Positions 18,477 through 31,979 are shown, numbered from the stretch's first letter. The stretch is 64,000 nt of DNA from Pandoraea nosoerga (GCF_902459585.1 NZ_CABPSC010000009.1:1-64000); one strand, 5' to 3'. Program-made: numbers and translations. Notes: a model not told the origin generated them from the letters alone.

Positions 18477-18492
18477 TCACTCCCATTCGATC
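18477..18492. repeat. Internal attachment-like copy of the guaA 3' end
   Basis: TCACTCCCATTCGATC matches 15 of 16 bases of the guaA end TCACTCCCACTCGATC (26956-26971). On the minus strand it reads M-I-E-W-E-stop, mirroring the guaA C-terminus I-E-W-E-stop. Its position between the two functional modules suggests the junction of two islands integrated in tandem at the same site. Confidence 0.7.
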
Positions 18493-18811
18493 ATAAACAG
18501 CCATACATATTTCTTACGGATCAGTACGTTAGAAAACCACCTGGCGCCAACGCCATGAACAATACCATGCTCAACTTCATGGCGCTTGAGGGACGCCAAG
18601 GCTTCATGGCAACCTCGCAGCGCTCTGACGCTGCCGAACGCCGTCCGCCCAAGCCGCCAATGCATCGATCTCTGTCGTCAGTGCGATTTCCACCAATTTG
18701 GGCCTTTGAAGGCCGAACGGCTAAGTGCCTGCAATCAAACTCAGACCAATCGCACGATCACATTTTGACCGCCCCCCGGCTGCCATGGCTCAAGTACGCT
18801 CGATTCTGCGC

Positions 18812-19720
18812 TCAGAGCCCCATCGGCCGCAGCTCTCGAACCAGTTCGATCAAAAGACGTAGACCTGTCGGCACCTGACGCCGGCTCGAATAGTAAATGT
18901 GCAATCCATCGCCCATTGGCGCCCATTCCGGTAACACCAGCCGCAGCCGGCCCTCCGCGACGTAGGGTGCTACGAGCGGTTCCGGGAAGTACATGAGACC
19001 GACGCCGCCGAGGACGGCGATCAATCCCGTTTCGGCCAGATCGACGGTGATCGACGTCGGGACGGCAACCTGCAGCTCCTCGCCATCGCGCTCGAATTCC
19101 CATCGGTAGATCCGGTCGTCGCCGAGCCGGTTGCTGATACACCGATGCTGAAGCAAATCGTTGGGATGCTCGGGAACACCGAACCGACCAAGATATTCCG
19201 GAGACGCCGCCACCACCCAACGAATATTGGCCGACAGCCTTTGGGCGATCATGTCCTCCGGGACCGTGCCGCCGTAGCGAATGCCGGCGTCGAAGCCCGC
19301 GTCCGTAACGTCGACCATGCGATTGCTGGCGACGATATCCAGCTCAACGTCCGGGTAGCGCTCCACAAAGGCAGGCAGCACCGGAGCCAGCAGCAGATTG
19401 GCCGCCTCTACGGCGACGTTGAGGCGGATCCGTCCGGTCGGCGCGTCGCGAAATCGGTTCAGCGTCTCCATAGCCGTGTCGATGACCTCGAACGGCTGGC
19501 CAATCGCCGAGGCGAGGGATTCGCCGGCGGCCGTGAGCGTGACGCTCTTGGTCGTGCGGTTCAGAAGTCGCACGCCGAGCCGGCTCTCCAGAGCCTTCAA
19601 GGCATGACTGAGGGCAGACGCGCTTACGCCGATCTCGATCGCGGCACGGCTGAAGCTGCGGTGCCTGGCGATGGCCAGAAAGTATGTCAGGTCTGCAATA
19701 TCGGCGCGATTTGTCTGCAT
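18812..19720 (-). CDS. LysR family transcriptional regulator of the island redox cluster
   Basis: 302 residues from the ATG at 19720, which has GAGGG about 5 bases upstream; an in-frame ATG at 19744 lacks this. The helix-turn-helix (about 5-62) contains YFLAIARHRSFSRAAIEIGVSASALSHALKALE. The effector domain has DAGFDAGIRYGGTVPEDMIAQRLS, as in the large group that controls small oxidoreductases. It is divergent from the first aldo/keto reductase gene across 424 bp, so it probably regulates the cluster to its right. Confidence 0.92.
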   Translation of the reverse strand: MQTNRADIADLTYFLAIARHRSFSRAAIEIGVSASALSHALKALESRLGVRLLNRTTKSVTLTAAGESLASAIGQPFEVIDTAMETLNRFRDAPTGRIRLNVAVEAANLLLAPVLPAFVERYPDVELDIVASNRMVDVTDAGFDAGIRYGGTVPEDMIAQRLSANIRWVVAASPEYLGRFGVPEHPNDLLQHRCISNRLGDDRIYRWEFERDGEELQVAVPTSITVDLAETGLIAVLGGVGLMYFPEPLVAPYVAEGRLRLVLPEWAPMGDGLHIYYSSRRQVPTGLRLLIELVRELRPMGL

Positions 19721-20144
19721 ATTACCCTCTGTCGTCGGTGCCATTCATTCTACGTCCCCGTGTTTGAATTCCTGCATGTCGCTCGATTGGAAGGACACAG
19801 GCTCCTTGCCTCGTGCGCCGGCCATGCCATGAGAACCAACTTGCTCTCTATGCCGGCTCGCGATCGGGCGGGCCCCGCAGCCACAGCCCTCCGGATGCGA
19901 AGACCGAGTCGGCACACCCGGTTGCTTCGCCCATCTCAGCACGAAACACTGCTGAATTGCCCTCACAGGTCCATGCAACAGACCCTGGTAACGAAAGCGT
20001 CGATTCCGCGTTAGGGTTCGTTACCGAGACTGTCTCCAGTCAGCTCATAGAACTTTGTGCCGGCCGGATGTGTTGAGCGATTAATTCCTCACTCGACACT
20101 TCACCGTGAAACGTCTTTTTAAGAATGGCGAAAGGAAAAATGTT
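19721..20144. promoter_or_regulatory. LysR-AKR divergent regulatory region with inverted repeat
   Basis: No gene is seen in these 424 bp. A perfect 9-bp inverted repeat, GGTAACGAA at 19987-19995 and TTCGTTACC at 20017-20025 with a 21-base spacer, lies about 120-160 bp before the AKR start. A 20-bp element at 19961-19980 (CCTCACAGGTCCATGCA core) is repeated with two changes at 21291-21310, upstream of the next cluster gene. Both are candidate binding sites of the divergent LysR protein. This is inferred only from position and symmetry. Confidence 0.5.
19987..20025. repeat. Inverted repeat GGTAACGAA / TTCGTTACC
   Basis: A perfect 9-bp dyad with a 21-base spacer sits in the intergenic region between the divergent LysR and AKR genes. 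The symmetry fits a regulator dimer site or, less likely, a stem-loop. Confidence 0.55.
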
Positions 20145-21131
20145 ATGCAATACGCTCATCTCGGCCGTTCGGGCCTGAAGGTCAGTCGTCTGTGCCTCGG
20201 CACCATGAATTTCGGCGAGATGACCGACGAGCCAACCAGCTTCCAGATTTTGGACGCGGCCATGGAGGCCGGCATAAACTTCGTCGATACCGCCGACGTC
20301 TATGGCGGTCCCCAGTCTCCTGACATGGAGAAGGGTTTCGGTCTGTCCGAGGAGATCATCGGGCGCTGGATGGCCAAGCGCGGCAGCCGCAACGATATCG
20401 TGCTGGCGACCAAGGTCTATCAGCCGATGGGCCTCGGCCCGAACGACCGTCACCTGTCGGCGCTGCATATCCGGCGCGCCTGCGAAGACAGCCTGCGGCG
20501 TCTGAAGACCGATCACATCGACCTCTATCAGATGCACCACATAGACCGCTCCACGCCCTGGGAAGAAATCTGGCAGGCGATGGAGCTTCTGGTCCGGCAG
20601 GGCAAGGTCATCTATGTCGGCAGCAGCAATTTCGCGGGCTGGGACATTGCGACGGCGCAGGGCGCGGCAGACCGGCGCAATTTCATGGGGCTCGTGGCGG
20701 AACAGAGCCTCTACAACCTCTCAGCCCGTACCGTCGAACTGGAGGTGATTCCGGCCTGCCGCCACTATGGCCTCGGCCTCATCCCCTGGAGCCCGCTCGG
20801 CGGCGGCCTGCTCGGTGGTGTGTTGAAGAAGGCGGCATCAGGACGCAGAGCGCGTCCGGCGATGAAGGAAGAGATCGAGCGCTATCGCCCACAACTGGAG
20901 GCGTATGAGGCGCTTTGCGACGATCTTGGCGAACGGCCGGCCGACGTCGCCTTGGCGTGGCTGCTTCACAATCCCGTCGTGACGGCTCCGCTTGTCGGGC
21001 CTCGCACGGTCGACCAGCTCACCGAGACGCTGCGCGCGACGGAAATCTCGCTCTCTGAAGACACGATGAAGTGCATCGACGAGATCTGGACCGGCCCCGG
21101 CGGTGAAGCCCCGCAAGCCTACGCCTGGTAA
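20145..21131 (+). CDS. Aldo/keto reductase (island cluster, first copy)
   Basis: 328 residues from the ATG at 20145, with AAAGGA upstream; an in-frame ATG at 20106 adds a non-family N-terminus. The AKR tetrad is present: Asp48 and Tyr53 in NFVDTADVYGG, Lys90 in LATK and His131 in YQMHHID. The C-terminal NADPH-binding segment APLVGPRTVDQL is present too. It belongs to the YajO/YghZ-like group that reduces aldehydes and quinones with NADPH. It is the gene nearest the divergent LysR. About 250 bp with a repeated element separate it from the rest of the cluster. Confidence 0.92.
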   Translation: MQYAHLGRSGLKVSRLCLGTMNFGEMTDEPTSFQILDAAMEAGINFVDTADVYGGPQSPDMEKGFGLSEEIIGRWMAKRGSRNDIVLATKVYQPMGLGPNDRHLSALHIRRACEDSLRRLKTDHIDLYQMHHIDRSTPWEEIWQAMELLVRQGKVIYVGSSNFAGWDIATAQGAADRRNFMGLVAEQSLYNLSARTVELEVIPACRHYGLGLIPWSPLGGGLLGGVLKKAASGRRARPAMKEEIERYRPQLEAYEALCDDLGERPADVALAWLLHNPVVTAPLVGPRTVDQLTETLRATEISLSEDTMKCIDEIWTGPGGEAPQAYAW

Positions 21132-21290
21132 TCGTCGTCAGCGATCAAGCCGCGCAGTTCACGACATTGGAAACAAATGAAGTCGGAAGGTTTCGGCTCT
21201 CCGATCTGATGAACAGTGCGGGCTTTTGCCTTCCGATCACCGAAAGAGACGATGATACTCGCCAGACGCTCTCTCGGTTTTATGAGCGCT

Positions 21291-21310
21291 CCTCAAAGGT
21301 CCATGCAGCA
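21291..21310. repeat. Second copy of a 20-bp element found upstream of the first AKR
   Basis: CCTCAAAGGTCCATGCAGCA here matches CCTCACAGGTCCATGCAACA at 19961-19980 in 18 of 20 positions, and both are followed within about 15 bases by GGTAAC or GGGTAACC. Each copy lies upstream of a cluster gene (about 75 bp and 165 bp before the start codons), consistent with a shared regulatory site or a duplicated promoter. Confidence 0.5.
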
Positions 21311-21384
21311 TTCCAAGGGTAACCGTGACCCCGGCACCGCAGTAAATTTCACAATGATGGCGTGAACAGTAAAGACGGTGCCAG

Positions 21385-23233
<1,849 letters not shown>

Positions 23234-23238
23234 GGGAC

Positions 23239-23262
23239 GCCCGCCGTCGACGGCGGGCTTTT
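23239..23262 (+). terminator. Terminator after the Tat-AKR gene
   Basis: GCCCGCCG (23239-23246) pairs with CGGCGGGC (23251-23258) around TCGA and is followed by TTTT. It separates the AKR from the downstream CMD-family gene, so the latter probably has its own promoter or depends on read-through. Confidence 0.75.
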
Positions 23263-23322
23263 CCCTCGTTGCACACGGCCTCTCAAGCTGGAATTCACAA
23301 CCCCAAACACCGGGAGACCGAC

Positions 23323-24099
23323 ATGAAACGCATTACCGCAACCGTCTTAGGAGTTATCATCATGACAACGACCGCACATGCACAGCAGCCCAATACCGAA
23401 GGTCGCCGCTTCTCACCGGATCAGGTTCGCTCCGTCGCGCCGGCGCTCGAGCACTACACGCAGGACCGCCTTTACGGCGACGTCTGGAAGCGGCCGGGCC
23501 TGAACCCGCGCGATCGCAGCCTCGTCACGATCGCGGCGCTCATCGCGCGCGGCGAGGCCGGTGCGCTCACCTACTATGCCGATCAGGCGCTTGAGAGCGG
23601 CGTGAAGCCCGCCGAGATCTCGGAGACCATCACGCATCTCGCCTATTATTCCGGCTGGGGCAAGGCGATGGCCGCCATCGGCCCGGTTAGCGACGTCTTC
23701 GCCGGGCGCAATATCGGCGCGGACCAGCTCCCGAAGGTCGACCCCAAGCCCCTGCCGCTCGACGAGAAGGCCGAGGCCGACCGCGCGACGCGCGTCGGAG
23801 ACCAGTTCGGCAGGGTCGCGCCGGGTCTCGTCCAATACACCACGGACTATCTGTTCCGCGACCTGTGGCTGCGCCCGGACCTTGCGCCGCGCGATCGCAG
23901 CCTGATCACGGTTGCTGCGCTGATCTCCAGCGGCCAGGTCGAGCAGATCACCTACCATCTCAATCGCGCGATGGATAACGGGCTCACCGAAGAGCAGGCC
24001 GCCGAAGCCATCACCCATCTGGCCTTCTACGCCGGCTGGCCCAATGCTATGTCAGCGCTGCCGGTGGCGAAGACCATCTTCGAGAAGCGACGCGGCTGA
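23323..24099 (+). CDS. Exported carboxymuconolactone decarboxylase-family protein, two domains
   Basis: 258 residues from the ATG at 23323, with GGGAG upstream. Residues 1-20 are a secretory signal (MKRITATVLGVIIMTTTAHA). Two CMD/AhpD-like domains follow as an internal repeat: NPRDRSLVTIAALIARGE with ITHLAYYSGWGKAM, then APRDRSLITVAALISSGQ with ITHLAFYAGWPNAM. The CxxC of AhpD is absent, so peroxidase activity is not supported. Two-domain exported versions often accompany aldo/keto reductases and cupins. The true reaction is unknown. A hairpin with a 9-bp stem (24107-24137, no T tract) lies just after the stop. Confidence 0.88.
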   Translation: MKRITATVLGVIIMTTTAHAQQPNTEGRRFSPDQVRSVAPALEHYTQDRLYGDVWKRPGLNPRDRSLVTIAALIARGEAGALTYYADQALESGVKPAEISETITHLAYYSGWGKAMAAIGPVSDVFAGRNIGADQLPKVDPKPLPLDEKAEADRATRVGDQFGRVAPGLVQYTTDYLFRDLWLRPDLAPRDRSLITVAALISSGQVEQITYHLNRAMDNGLTEEQAAEAITHLAFYAGWPNAMSALPVAKTIFEKRRG

Positions 24100-24305
24100 T
24101 GCGATAGGGGTGGCGCTGCCAGAAGCTTCGCCACCCCGCACCCAATCGGTTGGGTTTGTGAGCGGCGCTCAAAACAGCATGAACGTCGCGGCCGCTAATC
24201 AGCAAAGGTTTTGATTGTTAGACTTCCGCCAATGTTTCCGATCATGCGTCAAACGGAGCATTCGCCAGAGAAAAACAAATGGAAGGCGCGCGCACAGGTG
24301 ACGCC

Positions 24306-24746
24306 ATGTCGATGACCCGGAGAACAATTCTATTCGCGGCCGCCTTCTCTCTCGCCAGCGCCGCCTATAGCCAATCCGCACAGAAGACCATGAAGATCAA
24401 ATTCACGCTCAGCGGCACGCCTGTCGTCGCCGTGCTGGAAGACAACGCCACCACGCGCGATTTCCTCGCCCTGTTGCCGCTCAAGGTGAAGCTCGAAGAC
24501 TTCGCCGCGACCGAGAAGATCGCCTATCTGTCATCGAAGCTCAGCACGAAGGACGCGCCTTCGGCGATCGTTCCCAAGGCTGGCGACGTTACCTATTACG
24601 CACCGTGGGGCAATCTCGCCCTGTTTCACAAGGATTTCCGCCGTTCGCCCGAACTCGTGAAGCTCGGCCGCATCGTCGAAGGCTTCGACGCCCTCAAGGT
24701 CGCTGGCACCGCGGAAATCACAATCGAGCGCGCTGACGCGCAATGA
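24306..24746 (+). CDS. Exported cyclophilin-like fold protein
   Basis: 146 residues from the ATG at 24306 (ATG at 24312 also possible). The first 27 residues form a signal peptide (MTRRTILFAAAFSLASAAYSQ). The remainder matches the bacterial cyclophilin-like domain seen beside AKRs: KIKFTLSGTPVVAVLEDNATTRDFLALLP, KAGDVTYYAPWGNLALFHKDFR and LVKLGRIVEGFDAL. Prolyl isomerase activity is not established for this family. It lies in the same orientation as its neighbours, 32 bp before the DUF2255 gene. Confidence 0.85.
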   Translation: MSMTRRTILFAAAFSLASAAYSQSAQKTMKIKFTLSGTPVVAVLEDNATTRDFLALLPLKVKLEDFAATEKIAYLSSKLSTKDAPSAIVPKAGDVTYYAPWGNLALFHKDFRRSPELVKLGRIVEGFDALKVAGTAEITIERADAQ

Positions 24747-24778
24747 GCGAGCAACCCCGCCAATAAAGGAAAACCGTC

Positions 24779-26154
<1,376 letters not shown>

Positions 26155-26253
26155 GAAGCGAAGACGCCCGGGGAAGAACAATGCATGGCCATGTCCCAGC
26201 GGTCGGGGTCGCCGACCGATCGCTCTCCTGAAGGCCGATGCAGTGGCAAAAGG

Positions 26254-26424
26254 TCATGTCTGAGCCGAATCCAAGCCGTATTGCACATGCGCTTGACGCG
26301 GTCGGACGCGTCTCTGCGCCAACTCGGTTTTTGCCCATTGGATAGACTCCCTCATCTCCTGGCGTAGAACCTCAATCTCCGCTGGCGACAGCTCTCGCAC
26401 GCGCGGTTCACGGTCGTTCGTCAT
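26254..26424 (-). CDS. Small hypothetical protein coupled to the recombinase remnant
   Basis: 56 residues, starting MTNDREPRVRELSPAEIE, then LRQEMRESIQWAKTELAQ. It is highly charged and probably helical. The ATG overlaps the recombinase stop (ATGA at 26421-26424) and has GAGG about 9 bases upstream, so it looks like a genuine coupled gene. I do not recognise the family. Short charged proteins of this kind sometimes follow serine recombinases. Confidence 0.5.
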   Translation of the reverse strand: MTNDREPRVRELSPAEIEVLRQEMRESIQWAKTELAQRRVRPRQAHVQYGLDSAQT

Positions 26425-26819
26425 GGTCGTGTTCCTCTTTGGCCGGCCGTAGCCAAGGCATCGGCTTCGCTCAAGGCGTCCTCCTGGAAGGCTACCATGT
26501 GTTCCGCTTCGCCCTCGCTGATTTCGGCCCATATCCGCTTGACTTGGGCAGGACTGTAGCCGGATAGCTCGGCCGTCCTGGTGATGCTGTGGCCAGATCG
26601 GCGCAAGGCGATCACTTGGGCGCGGCGCTTCGGATCAGCACGTCGGCCCCGGTACTTGCCCGCGTCCTTCGCTAGCTTGATACCCTGGCGCTGCCGCTCG
26701 CGGCGGTCGCGGGCCATCTGCAGGGCTAGCTTCAACAGCATGTCCTGCACGGATTCCAGCACGATCCTGGCGACGCCCCGCGTCTCGGCCGCCAGCTCGG
26801 ACAGATAGTACCACCTACC
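26421..26819 (-). pseudogene. Serine recombinase (resolvase/invertase) C-terminal remnant
   Basis: The open frame on the minus strand reads YYLSELAAETRGVARIVLESV, then QDMLLKLALQMARDRRERQR, QGIKLAKDAGKYRGRRADPK and a C-terminal helix-turn-helix (HSITRTAELSGYSPAQVKRIWAEI). This corresponds to the E-helix and DNA-binding domain of a Hin/Tn3-type serine recombinase. The catalytic N-terminal domain with the Ser and Arg residues is absent: upstream of about 26820 the frame stays open but the residues no longer fit. It ends about 130 bp from the right attachment repeat. It is probably inactive. Confidence 0.78.
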
Positions 26820-26883
26820 ATGCCATACAAACGCCGTGCTTGGCGATGCGAAAATTTGCCAGACAGTGCCGGACCCAGAATAG

Positions 26884-26908
26884 AAAAAGCCCGCATTTCT
26901 GCGGGCTT
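26884..26908 (-). terminator. Terminator of guaA (island-supplied copy)
   Basis: AAGCCCGC (26887-26894) pairs with GCGGGCTT (26901-26908) around ATTTCT, with an A run at 26884-26888 giving the T tract on the minus strand. The stem is identical to that at 15733-15754 left of the island, but the loops and flanks differ. The island therefore brought a functional replacement terminator. Confidence 0.85.
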
Positions 26909-26951
26909 ACGTGTGTTTTGGTGCTTAACCGTGCCAGTCCATGCCGGACGT

Positions 26952-26967
26952 GGGATCACTCCCACTC
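26952..26967. repeat. Right attachment repeat covering the guaA stop codon
   Basis: GGGATCACTCCCACTC is identical to 15797-15812. The TCA at 26956-26958 is the guaA stop (TGA), and the bases to its right encode the last residues I-E-W-E. Confidence 0.88.
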
Positions 26968-28539
26968 GATCGTCGCAGGCGGCTTGCCCGAGATGTCGTA
27001 CACCACTCGATTCAAGCCACGCACTTCGTTGATGATACGGTTCGAGACCTTGCCAAGCAGTTCGTGAGGCAGATGGGCCCAATGCGCCGTCATGAAGTCT
27101 TGCGTCTGCACCGCGCGCAGCGCCACTACCCACTCGTAAGTCCGGCCATCGCCCATCACGCCCACGCTCTTGACGGGCAGGAACACCGCGAACGCCTGGC
27201 TCGTCAGCTCGTACCACGTCTTGCCGCTGTTCGGCTCGATCGTGTTGCGCAGCTCTTCGATAAAGATCGCATCCGCGCGACGCAGCAAATCGGCGTACTC
27301 GCGCTTCACTTCGCCCAGAATTCGCACGCCCAGGCCCGGGCCGGGGAACGGGTGACGGTACACCATGTCGTGCGGCAGGCCCAACGCCACGCCCAGCTCA
27401 CGCACTTCGTCCTTGAACAGATCTCGCAGCGGCTCGAGCAGCTTCAGACCCAGCGTCTGCGGCAAGCCGCCCACGTTGTGGTGGCTCTTGATCGTCGTCG
27501 CCTTCTTCGTCTTCGCGCCGCCCGACTCGATCACGTCCGGATAGATCGTGCCCTGCGCCAGCCACTTCGCATTCTTCAGCTTCTTCGCTTCGGCCTGGAA
27601 CACTTCCACGAACTCGCGGCCAATGATCTTGCGCTTCTGCTCCGGATCCGTCACGCCCTTGAGGTGCCCCATGAACTGCTCGGACGCATCCACGTGCACC
27701 ACCTTCGCGTGCAGACGGCCCTGGAACATGTCCATCACCATCTGGCCTTCGTTCAGGCGCAGCAGACCATGGTCGACGAACACGCACGTCAGCTGGTCGC
27801 CGATCGCGCGATGAATCAGCGCCGCGGCCACGCTCGAATCCACGCCGCCCGACAAGCCCAGAATCACTTCTTCGTCACCCACCTGCTCGCGGATCGCCTG
27901 CACGGCCTCCTCGATATGGTCGCGCATGATCCAGTCCGGCTTCGCACCCGCGATTTCCAGCACGAAGCGCTCGAGCAGCTCGCGTCCCTTCACGGTATGC
28001 GTGACTTCCGGGTGGAACTGCACCGCGTAGTAATGACGCTTCACGTCCGCCATGCCCGCGATCGGGCAACTCGGCGTGGACGCCATCAAGGCAAAGCCCT
28101 CCGGCAGCCGCGTCACCTTGTCGCCATGGCTCATCCATACCTTGAGCATGCCGTGGCCCTCGGGGGTGCGGAAATCCTCGAGACCATCGAGCAGCGGCGT
28201 ATGGCCATGCGCACGGACTTCCGCATAACCGAACTCGCGATGGTTGCTGGCTTCGACCTGACCGCCCAGTTGCACCGTCATCGCGAACATGCCGTAGCAA
28301 ATGCCCAGCACCGGCACGCCCAGATCCCAGACAGCCTGCGGCGCGCGCAGGTCCTGATCTTCGTAGGTACTCGCGTGGCTGCCCGACAGAATGATCGCCT
28401 TCGGATTGAACTCGCGGATGAATTCGTCCGTAACGTCGTTCGGATGGATCTCGCAGTAGACGTGCGCCTCGCGAACGCGGCGTCCAATGAGCTGGGTGAC
28501 TTGCGAGCCGAAGTCAAGAATGAGGATTTTGTCGTGCAT
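26956..28539 (-). CDS. guaA: GMP synthase (glutamine-hydrolysing)
   Basis: 527 residues from the ATG at 28539, normal length. It aminates XMP to GMP using glutamine and ATP. The class I amidotransferase domain (1 to about 195) contains the nucleophile Cys81 in GICYGM. The ATP-pyrophosphatase domain has the P-loop [10 protein letters not shown] near 230, and the C-terminal dimerisation domain ends KPPATIEWE. The open frame extends upstream to 28719, but that part overlaps the neighbouring membrane-protein gene. guaB lies upstream in the same direction. The last codons are part of the island attachment site and are preserved. Confidence 0.97.
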   Translation of the reverse strand: MHDKILILDFGSQVTQLIGRRVREAHVYCEIHPNDVTDEFIREFNPKAIILSGSHASTYEDQDLRAPQAVWDLGVPVLGICYGMFAMTVQLGGQVEASNHREFGYAEVRAHGHTPLLDGLEDFRTPEGHGMLKVWMSHGDKVTRLPEGFALMASTPSCPIAGMADVKRHYYAVQFHPEVTHTVKGRELLERFVLEIAGAKPDWIMRDHIEEAVQAIREQVGDEEVILGLSGGVDSSVAAALIHRAIGDQLTCVFVDHGLLRLNEGQMVMDMFQGRLHAKVVHVDASEQFMGHLKGVTDPEQKRKIIGREFVEVFQAEAKKLKNAKWLAQGTIYPDVIESGGAKTKKATTIKSHHNVGGLPQTLGLKLLEPLRDLFKDEVRELGVALGLPHDMVYRHPFPGPGLGVRILGEVKREYADLLRRADAIFIEELRNTIEPNSGKTWYELTSQAFAVFLPVKSVGVMGDGRTYEWVVALRAVQTQDFMTAHWAHLPHELLGKVSNRIINEVRGLNRVVYDISGKPPATIEWE

Positions 28540-29230
28540 CGTGAGGTACGGATGAAGTGGATTCGTTGGACGTCGGCGCCGTGGCCGAAGGCACGGGCGT
28601 GACAATGCCGGTGGCGCCCACGGGCGCGACCGGCGTGGTGTGGGCGGACGCCCCCACCGGCGTTTCCATGCGCGGCTCGGCGCGCCGGCCCTGGGGGTCG
28701 CCGTCGACGCCCCGGGCATCGGAGTATTCGTTGCCCGTATTGCGTAGGTCGCGTGGATCGCGCGGGTCGCGGCGGCCGTCGCTCACGACCCCGCCGCGCA
28801 CGCGCTCGCCCGCCTGCTGCGCCGCCAGCACGCGCTCTTTCGTGCGCACGCTCGAGGCGAGCTTGACGAGGATGGCACCCGTCACCAGCAACACGGCGCC
28901 GAGCGCGGGCATCAGCAACTTGCCCCCGCCCGTGACCGCCAGTTGGCCGGAGATCAGCCAGCCCAGCACGAACGCACCGATCACCCAGTTGATATGCCCC
29001 GTCACTTTCGCGACGGTGGCCGTCAACTGGCCGTTCACGGTGGCGTGCCATTGCAGCCAGGCCACGCCGATGAAGGCCACGCCGAGCGCCTGCGCATACA
29101 GCACGGGCGACGGCGCGGGCACTTCGATGGCCGCGTACAGCGATGACCAGAACGAGGCGATCAATAACACACCGAGTGCCAGATTGAGCGCTGCATCGAG
29201 GAACAGGACCGTACGCAACATGGCCTTCAT
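28514..29230 (-). CDS. Hypothetical membrane protein between guaB and guaA
   Basis: 238 residues. The first 130 hold four hydrophobic segments (about 8-28, 43-60, 82-98 and 104-125). From about 140 the protein is a low-complexity hydrophilic tail with [11 protein letters not shown] and a Pro/Thr/Val-rich stretch ending [11 protein letters not shown] do not recognise a named family. The stop lies 26 bases inside the guaA start, and it begins 6 bp after guaB ends. It is therefore in the guaB-guaA operon and probably coupled to both. Confidence 0.75.
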   Translation of the reverse strand: MKAMLRTVLFLDAALNLALGVLLIASFWSSLYAAIEVPAPSPVLYAQALGVAFIGVAWLQWHATVNGQLTATVAKVTGHINWVIGAFVLGWLISGQLAVTGGGKLLMPALGAVLLVTGAILVKLASSVRTKERVLAAQQAGERVRGGVVSDGRRDPRDPRDLRNTGNEYSDARGVDGDPQGRRAEPRMETPVGASAHTTPVAPVGATGIVTPVPSATAPTSNESTSSVPHDARQNPHS

Positions 29231-29236
29231 GGGCGA

Positions 29237-31041
<1,805 letters not shown>

Positions 31042-31968
31042 ATGGGGCAAGGCATTTCGTATGGACTGGCGGCGGGCGCGTTATGGGGGCTGGTCTTCCT
31101 CGCCCCGCGCCTGCTGCCCGGCTTCTCGCCGCTCGAACTGTCGGCCGCTCGTTACGTACTCTACGGCGTAGTATCGGCGATGCTGCTCGCGCCGCTCTGG
31201 ACGCGCCTGCGCCGGTCCGTCACCACAAACGACTGGCAGGCGTTATTCCGACTGAGCCTCGTCGGCAACCTCGTCTACTACCTGTTCGTTGCCGGCTCGG
31301 TACAGATGGCCGGCGTGGCGCCGGCCTCGCTCATCGTTGGCGTACTGCCGGTGACGGTGACGCTCGTCGGCAGCCGTGACCAAGGCGCCCTGCCCCTGTC
31401 TCGGCTGGCCGGGCCGCTCCTGCTCGTGGCCGCCGGCATCGTCTGCATCAACGTCGACGTGTTTGCCCACGCCACGCAAACCGGCGGGGACTGGCGGCTG
31501 ACGCTCGTCGGCATCGTCTGCGCCGTGGGGGCGCTTGCCAGCTGGACCTGGTACGCGGTGGCCAACGCCCGCTATCTGTCCCGTTTCGGACACTTCACCA
31601 GTCAGGAATGGTCGCTACTGACCGGCGTCGCGACCGGGGTGCTGGCATTGGGACTCGCCATCGTGGCCGCGCTCGTGCCGCATCCGGCGACCGCCGGCGC
31701 GCCGCGCGACTGGCCGATGTTTCTGGGGGTGAATATTGCTGTGGCGGTGGGCGCGTCGACCATCGGCAACGCATTCTGGAATGCCGCCAGCCGGCGCCTG
31801 CCGCTCACGCTCTCGGGCCAGTTGATCGTATTCGAAACGCTCTTCGCGCTGCTGTACGGCTTTCTCTATGAACACCGGCTGCCGCGTCCGCTGGAAGTCG
31901 CCGCCATGGTGCTGTTGCTCGCGGGGGTGAGCGCGTCGGTGCGCCTGCATGCACGAGGGGCGCACTAG
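31042..31968 (+). CDS. DMT superfamily transporter (EamA type)
   Basis: 308 residues from the ATG at 31042. About ten membrane helices form two EamA repeats (GISYGLAAGALWGLVFLAPRL at the start; LTGVATGVLALGLAIVAALV begins the second half, with STIGNAFWNAASRRLPLTLSGQL near its end). Such proteins export small metabolites, often amino acids; the substrate cannot be told. It stands alone, divergent from guaB and convergent with rnfH. An open frame back to 30937 is not supported. Confidence 0.88.
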   Translation: MGQGISYGLAAGALWGLVFLAPRLLPGFSPLELSAARYVLYGVVSAMLLAPLWTRLRRSVTTNDWQALFRLSLVGNLVYYLFVAGSVQMAGVAPASLIVGVLPVTVTLVGSRDQGALPLSRLAGPLLLVAAGIVCINVDVFAHATQTGGDWRLTLVGIVCAVGALASWTWYAVANARYLSRFGHFTSQEWSLLTGVATGVLALGLAIVAALVPHPATAGAPRDWPMFLGVNIAVAVGASTIGNAFWNAASRRLPLTLSGQLIVFETLFALLYGFLYEHRLPRPLEVAAMVLLLAGVSASVRLHARGAH

Positions 31969-31979
31969 GCAACGGTCAG

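Larger units (their letters stand above)
18278..18811. other. Gap between FRG gene and LysR gene, holding an internal attachment-like site
   Basis: No complete gene is seen in this 534 bp stretch. It contains the FRG terminator hairpin (18323-18369), an A+T-rich segment at 18420-18470 and the third guaA-end-like sequence (18477-18492). A short minus-strand open stretch at about 18604-18717 (37 codons, ends QSAARLP-stop) has coding-like composition but no start, and could be the tail of a decayed gene. I do not recognise it. Confidence 0.5.

Noticed and set aside
24107-24137. 9-bp hairpin after the CMD gene as a standard terminator
   Set aside because: The stem is perfect, but the loop is 13 bases and there is no T tract, so it is only mentioned with the gene.
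26732-27217. 161-codon minus-strand frame crossing the right island end and guaA 3' end
   Set aside because: It is out of frame with guaA and the recombinase, and the product is Gly/Arg/Ser-rich without motifs.
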